64,000 nucleotides of DNA. Source: CAVVSD01 sp963750895 (GTDB lineage: Bacteria; Actinomycetota; Thermoleophilia; Solirubrobacterales; Solirubrobacteraceae). The notes below the pieces were generated by a model, which was not told the DNA's origin, did not search any database, and was given only the letters and a program-made list of their open reading frames with translations. Position numbers and translations under genes: made by a program. This document shows positions 35,428 to 44,077 of the stretch, one piece after another. The first letter of the stretch is position 1, and each line of letters begins with the position of its first letter. The stretch spans positions 248,001 through 312,000 of the forward strand of contig CAVVSD010000001.1 of assembly GCA_963750895.1 (NCBI GenBank). Reading direction: 5' to 3'.

Positions 35428-36333
35428 TCAACGCGCGAGCAGCCGCCGCGGCACGTCGACCAGCATCGCCTCCACGTCGGCGCCGCGCTCGCGCAGCCGT
35501 GGCACGACGGTGCGCATCAGGTGGTCGTAGCCGAAGCCGCCGTGCGCGCGCAGCGCGGCCGGCGTCCAGACCCCGCAGGCGAGGACCTGGCTCCCGTCGC
35601 CGGCCAGGTCGCAGACCGCGTCGATGCGCTGCGCGTCGGTCGCCGACCACAGGCCGGCGCGCGGCGGCGCCTCGTAGCCGAAGCACCACTTCAGCGACGC
35701 GCCGGTCGCGAGCAGCTCGCGCAGCCGTGCCCGGTCGGCGTGCAGCCCATCGATGTTCGAGAGGACGATCCGCTCGCCGGGGACGCCCTCGGCGAGCAGC
35801 AGGTCCAGCCCCGGCGCCGCGCCGCCGCCACGGGCGTCGACCCGCGCGAGGACGCACGCCCCGGTCCGCAGCGCCGCGGCCGCGGTCGCGCGCAGCACGC
35901 GCTCCTCGACCGGCGCCACGGGGTGCCCGGTGCCGATGAGCCCCAGCACGCCGGCGCGGAAGCCGCAGCCCGGGAGCTCCGCCGTCAGGCAGGCGACGAG
36001 GTGCTCGGTCAGGGCGTCGACCGACAGCTCCTGCAGCCAGGGCGGCAGGGTCCGGCCGAGGTAGGCGCCGGCGCCGGCGATCACGTGCACGCCCGCCGCG
36101 CGGGCGATCTCCGGGAGGGCGGGGCTCGGCCCGCCGAAGCCCCACACGGTCGGGTCCACGACGGTGCCGAGCCCGGCGGCCGCGGCGAGCGCCAGCTCGC
36201 GTGCGGCAAGGTCCGGGTCGTCGAGCGTCGCGCCGGGGACGAGCGCCGACAGGTCGCTCACGAGATGCTCGTGCATCGACACGGCCCCCAGCGCGGCCGG
36301 GTCGACCGGCCCGAGGACCGTCTCTACGACCAC
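35428..36333 (-). CDS. Phosphotriesterase-family protein lacking most metal ligands (copy 1)
   Basis: A 301-residue protein from a GTG start (VVVETVLGPVDPAALG). Family framing is clear: SMHEHL with the first two His ligands, DPTVWGFGGPSPALPEIARA and FGYDHLMRTVVPRL. The other expected ligands are gone. The bridging acid (E in GEIGT of the intact copy) is Leu (GLIGT). The His of NVHLSF is Arg (LARVDA), the His of LSHMD is Asn (LSNID), and the Asp of ACDTWT is Gly (ACGVWT). A hydrolase needing a dinuclear centre is unlikely. It overlaps the deaminase-like gene by ten bases and belongs to the operon divergent from the binding-protein gene. Confidence 0.82.
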   Translation of the reverse strand: MVVETVLGPVDPAALGAVSMHEHLVSDLSALVPGATLDDPDLAARELALAAAAGLGTVVDPTVWGFGGPSPALPEIARAAGVHVIAGAGAYLGRTLPPWLQELSVDALTEHLVACLTAELPGCGFRAGVLGLIGTGHPVAPVEERVLRATAAAALRTGACVLARVDARGGGAAPGLDLLLAEGVPGERIVLSNIDGLHADRARLRELLATGASLKWCFGYEAPPRAGLWSATDAQRIDAVCDLAGDGSQVLACGVWTPAALRAHGGFGYDHLMRTVVPRLRERGADVEAMLVDVPRRLLAR

Positions 36334-36743
36334 GCCCAGCGGCGCGTCGTCTTCGACGGCAGCAGGGAGGCGATGGTGACGCGCCGCACCGCGCCGGCAT
36401 CGAAGTCGATGACGTGCGCGGACGGCCCGTAGTCGCCGATGAGCTCGCGGCAGAGGCCGCAGGGCGACACGACGCGCCACGTGCCGTCGGGCAGCCGCAG
36501 GACGGCGGCGATCGTGTCGATCTCGGCCTCGCCGGCGGCGAGCGCCGTGCCGATCGCGATCCCCTCGGCGCAGATCGACGCACGGCCGATGCTGCTCTCG
36601 ACGTGCAGCCCGAGGTGCACCGCCCCGGACCGCATCCGGACGGCGGCCGCCACCTCGTGACGTCCCTCGACGTATCGCGTGTCGAGCAGCCCGCGCGCCG
36701 CCTCGACGAGCGCGCGATCCGCCGGGTCGAGCCCCTCGATCAC
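36324..36743 (-). CDS. Cytidine-deaminase-family protein
   Basis: A 139-residue protein from the GTG at 36743. The zinc site of the CDA superfamily is intact: CAEGIAIGTALAAGE (Cys-Ala-Glu) and SPCGLCREL (PCxxC), after GLHVESSIGRASI. Length fits single-domain cytidine or blasticidin-S deaminases (125-140 residues). In this cluster it may deaminate a ring amine or cyclic amidine rather than cytidine, which is inference. It starts where the corrected reading of the upstream amidohydrolase ends (GTGA), and its end overlaps the start of the phosphotriesterase-like gene. Confidence 0.85.
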   Translation of the reverse strand: MIEGLDPADRALVEAARGLLDTRYVEGRHEVAAAVRMRSGAVHLGLHVESSIGRASICAEGIAIGTALAAGEAEIDTIAAVLRLPDGTWRVVSPCGLCRELIGDYGPSAHVIDFDAGAVRRVTIASLLPSKTTRRWAWS

Positions 36744-37505
36744 CCGATCCCCAGGATGCGAGCGATGTTGCCGCCCTCGACGAGCGCGCGGTCCGACGGG
36801 ATCCTCGATGGCCTTCGCGATCTTCATGCGCTCCAGGTCGAAGTCGCTGCCCGGGTACTCGCTGCCCATCACGATCTTCTCCGGTCCCACGCGCGCGTAC
36901 GCCACCCGCACGTCGGACAGCATCGTGGCCGACGTCTCCAGGTAGATGTGCTCGTTGCGCGCGGCGACGATGCACGCCTCGGGCACGTTCCAGACCGCGC
37001 CCATGTGCGCGATGAGCACCGGCACCTCGGGGAAGCCGCGGCTGATCTCCTCGATCGCCAGCGGCGTGACGAACGCGTCGTCGAGCGCGTTGACGAGGAT
37101 CGCCAGGCCGGCCTCGCGGCAGGCGGCCCAGACCGGGTCGAGCAGGCCGTGGTCGGCGACGTGGTAGCCGTGCAGCGACGGGTGGAGCTTCAACCCCAGG
37201 ATGCCGGGACGCCGTGCGAGCGCAGCGATCTCGTCGATGGCGTCGTCGGCCTGCGGCATGATCTGGCCGAAGCCGTACAGCCGGTCCGGGTGCGCGGCCA
37301 CGAGGCCCGCGATGAAGTCGTTCTCGATGCGCTGCGCGAGCGAGCACACCATCGCCATGTCGACGCCTGCGGCGTCCATGCGCGCGAGCAGGCGGTCGAC
37401 GTCGAACGGCCGCCGCGGCGCGTCCGGGTTCCCGCCCGTGAGGTAGTCGGAGCGGCCGCGGACGTCCTGCGCGGAGTTGTAGGCGTCGATCACCATGAGC
37501 CGCAT
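36740..37505 (-). pseudogene. Amidohydrolase-2 (ACMSD-like) family protein, 3' frameshift and degraded metal site
   Basis: From the ATG at 37505: MRLMVIDAYNSAQDVRG, LYGFGQIMPQADDAIDEIAA, GILGLKLHPSLHGYHV, PVLIAHMGAVWN, then VMGSEYPGSDFDLERMKIAK. The family C-terminus (SDRALVEGGNIARILGIG) appears only if one base is removed from the GGG at 36798-36800. As written, the frame runs on into the deaminase gene. Corrected, it is about 254 residues and ends in a GTGA overlap. The N-terminal HxH metal pair is absent (DAYNS), the later His is Asn (LVNALDD) and the final Asp is Glu (GSEYPG). A normal metal-dependent decarboxylase or hydrolase is therefore unlikely even when repaired. Confidence 0.7.
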
Positions 37506-37511
37506 GTTAGG

Positions 37512-37544
37512 CGGGGATGCAATCTTGACAGATGTGGATACAAT
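37512..37544. promoter_or_regulatory. Regulon operator module c (two boxes, 21 bp apart)
   Basis: CGGGGATGCAAT (37512-37523) and TGTGGATACAAT (37533-37544) share GGATnCAAT with centres 21 bp apart. A perfect TTGACA lies between them at 37525-37530. The module separates the divergent amidohydrolase and substrate-binding-protein genes. Confidence 0.65.
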
Positions 37545-37587
37545 CGCGCCCGGGTCGCCACCGAACTCCACGGAGGACCACACTCAC

Positions 37588-38772
37588 ATGACGCGTAGGC
37601 TCATTCGCCCCGGCGAGACTCCTCTCGATCGACGGGCGTTCCTCGGTCGTGCCGGGCTGGGCGTCGGGGCACTCGCGCTGCCTGGGCTCCTCGCATCCTG
37701 CGGCGACGACAGCAGTGACTCCGCGGGGGGCTCGGGCTCCTCGACCTCGACCGCGGCCGAGTCCTCCGGCCTGGACAAGCTGATGGCCGACGTGAAGTCC
37801 AAGCAGCTCGTGGTCGCCGGCTACGGCGGCACGACGCAGGACGCGCGCTCGGAGATCTTCATCAAGCCGTTCGCCAAGGAGGTCGGCGTCCGGCCCCTGG
37901 AGCCGATGATCGAGGGCTCGCTGGGCGACGACATGATCCTGGGGACGACCCCGGCGAAGTGGGACATGTCCCACAGCTCCAACTGGTTCATCGGCTACGC
38001 GCAGAAGCACGGCAAGAAGCCGCTGCCCAAGCTCGACGCAGCCATCCCGCGCGAGGACAACGTCGAGGGCAACTTCCCCGACTACTCGGTGCAGACGTTC
38101 GTGACGGCCTACGTCGCCGGCCACCTGCCGAACACGTTCGAGGGCGGCGGCCCGAAGTCGTGGGCCGACGTGTACGACACGAAGAAGTTCCCGGGCAAGC
38201 GCATCGTGCCCGCCCCGGGCTACTACGAGGGCGTGGCGGAGCCCGCGCTGCTCGCCGACGGCGTTCCGCCGGACGAGCTGTACCCGCTCGACCTCGAGCG
38301 CGCGCAGGCGAAGATCGCCTCGATCTGGGACGACCTCGTCTTCTACACCGAGTACCCGCAGATGCAGACCCTGCTGACGAGCAAGTCGGGCTCGATCGCG
38401 ATCGGCCCCAACGGCCTGCTGCAGGGCCTCATCAACAAGGGCGTGGACGTCACCGTCGCCTGGGACGCGATCCCGATCCTCGCCCCGAACTGCTTCATCA
38501 TCAACCCGGACGCCCCGAACCTCGACGCCGCGCAGGCCTACGCCGGCTGGGTCACGGACCCGAAGCGCATCGCGGAGTTCTGCAAGGCGACGAACTACGG
38601 CCCGGGCTTCAAGGCCGCGTTCGACGAGATGGACGAGGAGACCAAGCAGAACCTGCCCAACGCGCCGGGCCGGACGACCGTCTCCTACGACAGCCAGTAC
38701 TTCATCGACAACTACGACAAGCTCATCGCCTTCAACAAGAAGCTGTTCAAGGACAAGGGCAACCCGACCTAG
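37588..38772 (+). CDS. ABC importer substrate-binding lipoprotein, PotD/PotF-like
   Basis: A 394-residue exported protein with a good ribosome site (GGAGG, 37572-37576). The N-terminus combines a Tat-type twin Arg (LDRRAFLGRAG) with a lipobox (LPGLLASC), so it should be a lipoprotein on the outer face. The mature part resembles the polyamine/Fe-type solute-binding fold: KQLVVAGYGGTTQDARSEIF, PKSWADVYDTKKFPGKR, AIGPNGLLQGLINKG and ILAPNCFIINPDAPN. It delivers the unknown substrate to the PotB/PotC-like permeases at 34-35 kb. Operator module c sits in its promoter region. Confidence 0.9.
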   Translation: MTRRLIRPGETPLDRRAFLGRAGLGVGALALPGLLASCGDDSSDSAGGSGSSTSTAAESSGLDKLMADVKSKQLVVAGYGGTTQDARSEIFIKPFAKEVGVRPLEPMIEGSLGDDMILGTTPAKWDMSHSSNWFIGYAQKHGKKPLPKLDAAIPREDNVEGNFPDYSVQTFVTAYVAGHLPNTFEGGGPKSWADVYDTKKFPGKRIVPAPGYYEGVAEPALLADGVPPDELYPLDLERAQAKIASIWDDLVFYTEYPQMQTLLTSKSGSIAIGPNGLLQGLINKGVDVTVAWDAIPILAPNCFIINPDAPNLDAAQAYAGWVTDPKRIAEFCKATNYGPGFKAAFDEMDEETKQNLPNAPGRTTVSYDSQYFIDNYDKLIAFNKKLFKDKGNPT

Positions 38773-38781
38773 GTCCGGGGC

Positions 38782-40368
38782 CTACGCCTCGTAGACCACC
38801 TCGCCGCCGACCATCGTCAGCAGCGTCTCACCGTCGCGGCACTCCTCCGGTGTCGCGGCGAGCGGGTCGACGCTGAGCGCGGCGAGGTCCGCGGGCGCGC
38901 CGGGGACGAGCCGCCCGCGCTCGGGCGCGACCGCCACCGCCGCGGCGCCCGTCGTGTAGAGCTCCAGCGCCGCCTGCGCGCTCACCGCCTGCGCCGCGCC
39001 GACCGGCTCGTCGCTGCCCGAGATCGTCCGGCGCTGCAGCTGCCAGAACGCCCAGAGCGGCGCGAGCGGGACGCCGGGACCGTCGGACCCCGCGCCGACC
39101 GTGACGCCGGCCTCCAGCCACGCGCGGATGGGGTGGGCCTCGCCGATGCGTTCCGTGCCGAAGCGCTCCACCAGGCCCGCTCCGAACGACCACTGCAGCG
39201 GCGGCTGCGTCGCGACGAGCACGCCGAGCTCGCGCGTGCGGCGCATCTGCTCGGGCGTCGGCCAGAGGTAGGCGTGGATGAGCGTGAACGGGAGGCCCGC
39301 GGTCGGGCCCGCAGCCTCGATCGCGTCGAGGACGAGCCCGATCGCGGCCGTCCCGACGCAGTGCACGCCGAGCCCCAGGCGGGCCGTCGCGGTCCATGCC
39401 GCCCACGAGCGCAGGCCCTCGGTGGAGGTCGTCTGGTTGCCGCGGTAGCCGTCGGTCCCGGGCCAGTCCTCGTCGAGGAGCGCGGTGCCCAGGGAGCCGC
39501 CGCCGTCGAGGAACAGCTTGGCCGGGCCGAGGCGCAGGACGTCGCCGCCGCGCAGCGCGTCGAGGTCGCCGAACGCCGCGAGCACCGTGCCCGGATGCAC
39601 CTCGCCGTCGCCGAGCGGCATCGCCGTCGTGCGGATCGTCAGCTCGCCGCGCTCGGCGAGCGCGCGGTAGGCGTCCAGCTCACCCGGCGTGAGCGCCGGG
39701 TCGACGACGCTCGTGATCCCGGCGGCGTGGAACACGGGCTGGATCTCGCGCAGCCAGCGCAGGCGATCGGCCTCCGCGACGGCGGGCATCGCCCGCTCGA
39801 CGAGCTCGACCGCGGGGCGCTCGGTGAGGAAGCCGGTCGGCTCGCCCTGCGCGTCGCGCTCGATGACGCCGCCCGGCGGGTCCACGGTCGCGGCGCCGAT
39901 CCCGGCGACGCGGAGTGCGCTCGTGTTGACGAGGCCGTCGTGGGAGCGGCGGTCGAGGAGCAGCGGCCGCCCGCCCGTCGCCTCCTCGAGCTCCGCGTGC
40001 GTGGGGAAGCGGCCCTCGGCGAGGTCGCGGGCATCGATGTCGGCCGATCCCTCGAGCCAGCCCCGGCCGGGGTTCGCCGCTGCGAAGTCGGCGATGCGAC
40101 GGGTGATCTCGGCGATGCTCCGCACGCCGGCGAGCGAGACGCGGTCGCGCTCGCGCCCCCACCAGAGCATGTGGACGTGGCTGTCGATGAGGCCGGGGAC
40201 GACCGTGCCCGGCAGCGCGCGGGTCGCGGTCCCTGCGGGGACGGCCGCGGCGACCTCGGTGGCCGCTCCCGTGGCGGCGACGACGCCGTCCTCGATGGCG
40301 ACGGCCTGGACGCGAGGGTGCTCCGGATCGAGCGTGAGGATGTCGCCCGTGACGATGAGTGCCGACAT
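38782..40368 (-). CDS. Amidohydrolase, YtcJ-like (amidohydrolase family 3)
   Basis: A 528-residue cytoplasmic hydrolase with an intact metal site: GLIDSHVHMLWWG (HxH), Lys in PAKLFLDGGGSLGTALL, His in GLGVHCVGTA and LIHAYLWPTPEQ, and the catalytic Asp in GAGSDGPG. The N- and C-terminal beta-sandwich parts (MSALIVTGDILTLDPEHP; LAALSVDPLAATPEE) are typical of the urease-like superfamily. It cleaves an amide or amidine bond in an unknown substrate. Its ATG touches operator module d, shared with the divergent MFS transporter, and no ribosome site is seen, so the transcript may be leaderless. Confidence 0.92.
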   Translation of the reverse strand: MSALIVTGDILTLDPEHPRVQAVAIEDGVVAATGAATEVAAAVPAGTATRALPGTVVPGLIDSHVHMLWWGRERDRVSLAGVRSIAEITRRIADFAAANPGRGWLEGSADIDARDLAEGRFPTHAELEEATGGRPLLLDRRSHDGLVNTSALRVAGIGAATVDPPGGVIERDAQGEPTGFLTERPAVELVERAMPAVAEADRLRWLREIQPVFHAAGITSVVDPALTPGELDAYRALAERGELTIRTTAMPLGDGEVHPGTVLAAFGDLDALRGGDVLRLGPAKLFLDGGGSLGTALLDEDWPGTDGYRGNQTTSTEGLRSWAAWTATARLGLGVHCVGTAAIGLVLDAIEAAGPTAGLPFTLIHAYLWPTPEQMRRTRELGVLVATQPPLQWSFGAGLVERFGTERIGEAHPIRAWLEAGVTVGAGSDGPGVPLAPLWAFWQLQRRTISGSDEPVGAAQAVSAQAALELYTTGAAAVAVAPERGRLVPGAPADLAALSVDPLAATPEECRDGETLLTMVGGEVVYEA

Positions 40369-40400
40369 GTGGATCCAACCTTAGACCGATAGCATCCAAT
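40368..40400. promoter_or_regulatory. Regulon operator module d (two boxes, 21 bp apart)
   Basis: TGTGGATCCAAC (40368-40379) and ATAGCATCCAAT (40389-40400) have centres 21 bp apart. The module fills the whole gap between the divergent YtcJ-like gene (start codon 40368-40366) and the MFS gene (GTG at 40403). Confidence 0.7.
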
Positions 40401-40402
40401 AC

Positions 40403-41635
40403 GTGGCGCGGACGGAGGGTCTGGACCGGACGTTCTGGCTCCTGTGGGCCTCGTCCGCGCTGTGCTTCGTGTCGGTCGGGGCCTACGCGCCGGTGCTGCC
40501 CGTGTTCGTCCGCACCGAGCTCGGGGGCGGGCCCGCGGAGATCGGCCTGGTGACCGGCGCGACGGCGGCCGTCTCGATCCTGCTGCGCCCGGGCGCGGGC
40601 GCGTTCGGCGACCGCCGCGGACGCAGGCGCGCGGCGGTGCTCGGCGGCGTGCTGCTCGCGGCCGGGCCGCTCGTGCTCGTCGCGCCGGGGCTGCTGGCCG
40701 TCGCGCTGCTCGCGCGGCTGCTCATCGGGCTGGGCGAGGCGCTGCTGAACGTCGCGACGACCGCGTGGGCGTTCGACCGCGCGCCCCACGCCCGCCGGGC
40801 GAGGGTCATGGGGATGTTCAGCACGAGCATCTGGATCGGGTTCGGCGTGGGGCCGCAGGTCGCGGAGGTGCTGCGCGAGGCGTGGGGGTTCGACGCCGTC
40901 TGGGTGTGGTGCGCTGCCACCGCGCTCGTCGCCGGCGGGCTCGCCCGCCTCATCCCCGCGCCGCCGACGCACCCGCCCGAGCCGGGGCCTCGCGCGCGCC
41001 TCGCGGGTCCGCGCGCCGCGCTCGTGCCCGGGACCATCGTGGCCCTCGCGCTGCTGGGGGAGGGGGCGCTGCAGGCGTTCGGCGTCGAGCACCTCGTCGA
41101 CCGCGGGGTGGCGCCCGGCGGCGGCATCGGCGGGGCGGCGAGCGTCTTCACGGTGTTCGCCATCGCCGCGCTCGTCGCACGCGTGCCCGCGGGAGACCTC
41201 GTCGACCGGCGCGGCTCCCACGGCCCGGCGTTCGGCGCGCTGCTGCTGGTCGCGGCGGGCTGGACGCTCATGTCGATGGCGTCGAGCTTCGGCGCGGCGG
41301 CGGCGGCCGCCGCGCTCGTCGGCGTGGGCATCTCGGTCCTGTTCCCGGCGCTGAGCCTGGTCGTCACCGACCGCGTCCCCGCGCGGTCGCGCGGGGCGGC
41401 ACTCGGCGGCTACATCGCCTTCATGGACGTCGGCCTGGGACTCGGTGCGGTGGGCGGCGGGCTGCTCGTCCACGCGACCTCGACCCAGGCCCTGTTCGTC
41501 GTCGGCGCGGCCGGATCGCTCCTGGGCGCCGCGTTGACCCTCTTCGACGCTAGGCGGCCACGGGGGCCGGCCACAGCTCCTTCGTCGCGATCTGCGCCCC
41601 CTCGACCATCGCCTGCAGCTTCGCCCACTGCGTGA
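40403..41635 (+). CDS. MFS transporter
   Basis: A 410-residue protein with about 12 transmembrane helices. The family loop GAFGDRRGRRRAAVLGG lies after helix 2, followed by RLLIGLGEALLNVATTAWAF; the second half has ARVPAGDLVDRRGSHGPAFG. It may import a pathway substrate or expel a toxic intermediate. The GTG start lies three bases after the second box of operator module d with no ribosome site, suggesting a leaderless transcript. The last 28 residues (ARRPRGPATAPSS onward) run antisense through the MetE-like gene (86 bp overlap). Confidence 0.9.
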   Translation: MARTEGLDRTFWLLWASSALCFVSVGAYAPVLPVFVRTELGGGPAEIGLVTGATAAVSILLRPGAGAFGDRRGRRRAAVLGGVLLAAGPLVLVAPGLLAVALLARLLIGLGEALLNVATTAWAFDRAPHARRARVMGMFSTSIWIGFGVGPQVAEVLREAWGFDAVWVWCAATALVAGGLARLIPAPPTHPPEPGPRARLAGPRAALVPGTIVALALLGEGALQAFGVEHLVDRGVAPGGGIGGAASVFTVFAIAALVARVPAGDLVDRRGSHGPAFGALLLVAAGWTLMSMASSFGAAAAAAALVGVGISVLFPALSLVVTDRVPARSRGAALGGYIAFMDVGLGLGAVGGGLLVHATSTQALFVVGAAGSLLGAALTLFDARRPRGPATAPSSRSAPPRPSPAASPTA

Positions 41636-42749
41636 ACTGCGGCACGCGCTTCGTGCTCGCCGTCTGCGCGAAGCCGCAGTCGGTGCCCGCCATGACGCGC
41701 TCGCGCCCGACGAGCCCGGCCAGCCGGACGAGGCGCTGGGCGACGAGCTCGGGGTGCTCGACCATCATCGTCTGGTGGGTCACGACGCCCGGGACGAGGA
41801 CCTTGTCGTCGGGCAGCGTGACGTCCTCCCAGATGCGCCACTCGTGCTCGTGGCGGGCGTTGCCCTGCTCGATGAGGAGGTAGCGAGCGTTGACCTGCAG
41901 CACCATGTCGATGACGTCGCGCAGCAGCGGATCCTGCGTGTGCGGCGCATGGTCGCTGCCGCTGCAGATGTGGTACCGGACGCGGTCCGCCGGGATGCCC
42001 TCGAGCGCGTGGTTGAGCGCGTCGACGCGCAGCTGCGCCCAGCGGCGGTAGTCCTCCGGCGTGCCGCCGCGCAGGCGGATCGTGCCGAACATGTGCCACA
42101 GCACGGCGTCGTCGACGTGGACCATGATCCCCGCCGCGTGGATCCGGCGGTACTCGATGCGCAGCGCGTCGGCGAGCGCGTAGACGAACTCCTCCTCGGT
42201 GGCGTAGTGCTCGTTGCGGAACCAGTAGACGCTCGCCGGTGCCACGCACGGGATGAAGGAGTCGACGACGTCGACGCCCTCGAGCGCCGACGTGAGGTTC
42301 GCGATGTCCTTGTCGACGTCGCCGCCGACGTACTCGATCGGGCCGTCGCAGACCCAGAGCAGCCCGGACGCCTTCTCGTCCTCGCCGTGCTCCTCGCCGT
42401 CGGAGTCGACCGGCATGAACTCGGTGTAGAGGCCCGCGGACCCTCCGTGCGCCTCGGGATCGAGCCCGGCGGGCAGCGTCATGTCGGTCGCCGGCACCTT
42501 GCGCGGCGTGATGCCGGTCACGCGGTCGTAGATGTAGGTGATCCAGCTCGTCTTGCCCATCTCGCCGTCGTCGACGACGTCCACGCCGACCTCCGCCTGC
42601 TTGGCGACCACGTCGGTGACCGCGCGCTCGAGGTCGCGGTCGAGCGCCTCGGCGTCGTACTCGTCGTGGGCCTCACGCGCCTTCAGGGCGGTCGTCAGGG
42701 AGTCGGGCCTCAGCAGGCTGCCGACGTGGGTGGTCAGGATCCGGTCCAT
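41550..42749 (-). CDS. MetE-like methyltransferase (cobalamin-independent methionine synthase, core module)
   Basis: A 399-residue protein with a strong ribosome site (GGGGGAG before the ATG). It matches the catalytic C-terminal half of MetE rather than the full 750-residue enzyme: ILTTHVGSLLRP, VDVVDDGEMGKTSWITYIYD and FGTIRLRGGTPEDYRRWAQL. The zinc ligands are all visible: His and Cys in YHICSGSDH, Glu in LLIEQGNARHE, Cys in VMAGTDCGFAQ. Stand-alone core MetE proteins use varied methyl donors. Placed ten bases after a P450 gene in a catabolic cluster, it may accept a methyl group during substrate breakdown; this is inference. Confidence 0.88.
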   Translation of the reverse strand: MDRILTTHVGSLLRPDSLTTALKAREAHDEYDAEALDRDLERAVTDVVAKQAEVGVDVVDDGEMGKTSWITYIYDRVTGITPRKVPATDMTLPAGLDPEAHGGSAGLYTEFMPVDSDGEEHGEDEKASGLLWVCDGPIEYVGGDVDKDIANLTSALEGVDVVDSFIPCVAPASVYWFRNEHYATEEEFVYALADALRIEYRRIHAAGIMVHVDDAVLWHMFGTIRLRGGTPEDYRRWAQLRVDALNHALEGIPADRVRYHICSGSDHAPHTQDPLLRDVIDMVLQVNARYLLIEQGNARHEHEWRIWEDVTLPDDKVLVPGVVTHQTMMVEHPELVAQRLVRLAGLVGRERVMAGTDCGFAQTASTKRVPQFTQWAKLQAMVEGAQIATKELWPAPVAA

Positions 42750-42759
42750 CTGTCTCCCC

Positions 42760-43998
42760 CTATGCGCGGTCGAACTCGAGCTGCAGGTCCGCCAGCCCAC
42801 GGAACGTCGGGCTCACGAGATGCGAGGGCTGGGTGCCCGCGGCGAGTCGGATGTCGTCCAGTCGTGCGAAGAGGCGCTCGAACGCGATGTGCGCCTCCAG
42901 GCGCCCGAGCGGGGCGCCGATGCAGAAGTGCGGGCCCTTGCCGAAGGCCAGGTGGTCGATCGCGTTCGCCCGGTGCGGGCAGAACTCCTCGGCGTCCTCG
43001 CCCCACTTGGCCGCGTCGCGGTTGGCCGACGCGATCATCGTGATGAGGTAGGCGCCCTTCGGGATGCGGACGCCGGCGATCTCGGTGTCCTCCCGCGCCA
43101 CGCGCGGGATCCACTGCAGCGGCGAGTCCGCGCGCAGGGACTCCTCGAGGAAGATCCGCAGCCTGGACGTGTCGGCGCGCATCTCGGCCATGAGCGCCGG
43201 GTTCTCGACGAGCGTCAGCATCGCGCTGGAGACCAGGTGCCCGGTCGTGGTGATGCCGGCGCCGACGAACTGCCCCAGGTCGGCGCGGACGATCCCGAGG
43301 TTGAACGCCCCGTCGGCGGCGATCTGCGCCTGGATGGTCTCCGACAGGCCGTCGTCGGTCGGCTGCTCGACCCGCTTGAGGATCTCCGCGGTGATCCGCG
43401 GCCCGGCGTCGAGGATGTGCGGCTTCTGGCCCTCGACCATGTCGTCGGTCAGGTACTGCTCGCCGCCCTTCCACTCCGCGATCCCCCAGGCGTGCATCCA
43501 GGGGAAGTCCTCGGGGCTGAGCCCGAGGATGCGGATGATCAGCTGCGTCGGCATGGGGTAGGCGAACTGCGTCATGAGCTCGACCCGGCCGTCGTCGATG
43601 AAGCCGTCGATGAGGCCGTCGACGATCTCCTCGATCCACGGGCGGTAGCCCCTGACGCGCGCGGGCTTGAGCAGCTGGAACATGCGGTCGCGCCGGGCCT
43701 TGTGGTGCGGCGGGTCCAGCTCGATGACGTTCTTCACCATGCCGGTGGACGTCAGCGAGTGCTCCGGCACGGGCTCGGGTCCCGGCCAGTCGAAGGGGTT
43801 CAGCCGCTCCTCGCTGCAGCCGGTGAACAGGTCCTCCCGGCGCAGGACGAACTCGACGTCCTCGTAGTGGGAGACGAGGTAGCGGTTCTCGCCGACCTGG
43901 TGCACCGAGCCCGCTTCGCGGATCCGGGACAGGGTCGGGAACGGGCACTCCACCTCGGCGATCGAGGGGTAGTCGAACCCCTGCGCGTGCGTCTGCAC
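42760..43998 (-). CDS. Cytochrome P450
   Basis: A 412-residue P450 from a GTG at 43998, chosen because AGAGGAGAG lies five bases before it; an ATG nine codons upstream would include that ribosome site in the coding region. The I-helix is FVGAGITTTGHLV, the K-helix ExxR is EESLR, and the heme-binding loop is FGKGPHFCIGAPLGRLE with Cys359. It is a soluble bacterial class needing a separate ferredoxin and reductase, which are not seen here. It forms an operon with the MetE-like gene; oxidative demethylation followed by one-carbon capture is an attractive but unproven idea. Confidence 0.94.
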   Translation of the reverse strand: MQTHAQGFDYPSIAEVECPFPTLSRIREAGSVHQVGENRYLVSHYEDVEFVLRREDLFTGCSEERLNPFDWPGPEPVPEHSLTSTGMVKNVIELDPPHHKARRDRMFQLLKPARVRGYRPWIEEIVDGLIDGFIDDGRVELMTQFAYPMPTQLIIRILGLSPEDFPWMHAWGIAEWKGGEQYLTDDMVEGQKPHILDAGPRITAEILKRVEQPTDDGLSETIQAQIAADGAFNLGIVRADLGQFVGAGITTTGHLVSSAMLTLVENPALMAEMRADTSRLRIFLEESLRADSPLQWIPRVAREDTEIAGVRIPKGAYLITMIASANRDAAKWGEDAEEFCPHRANAIDHLAFGKGPHFCIGAPLGRLEAHIAFERLFARLDDIRLAAGTQPSHLVSPTFRGLADLQLEFDRA

Positions 43999-44041
43999 CA
44001 GCTCTCCTCTCGCGACGGGCCCCATCGGCCTGCTGGTCAGG

Positions 44042-44060
44042 TGGTCAACGGTATACCATC
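44042..44060. promoter_or_regulatory. GGTATACC palindrome upstream of the P450 gene
   Basis: GGTATACC (44050-44057) is a perfect 8 bp palindrome flanked by an outer TGGT/ACCA repeat (44042-44045 and 44055-44058). It lies in the gap before the P450-MetE-like operon. It differs from the GGATCC boxes and may be the site of a second regulator or part of a promoter. Confidence 0.35.
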
Positions 44061-44077
44061 AGGCCAGCGACCGGATG

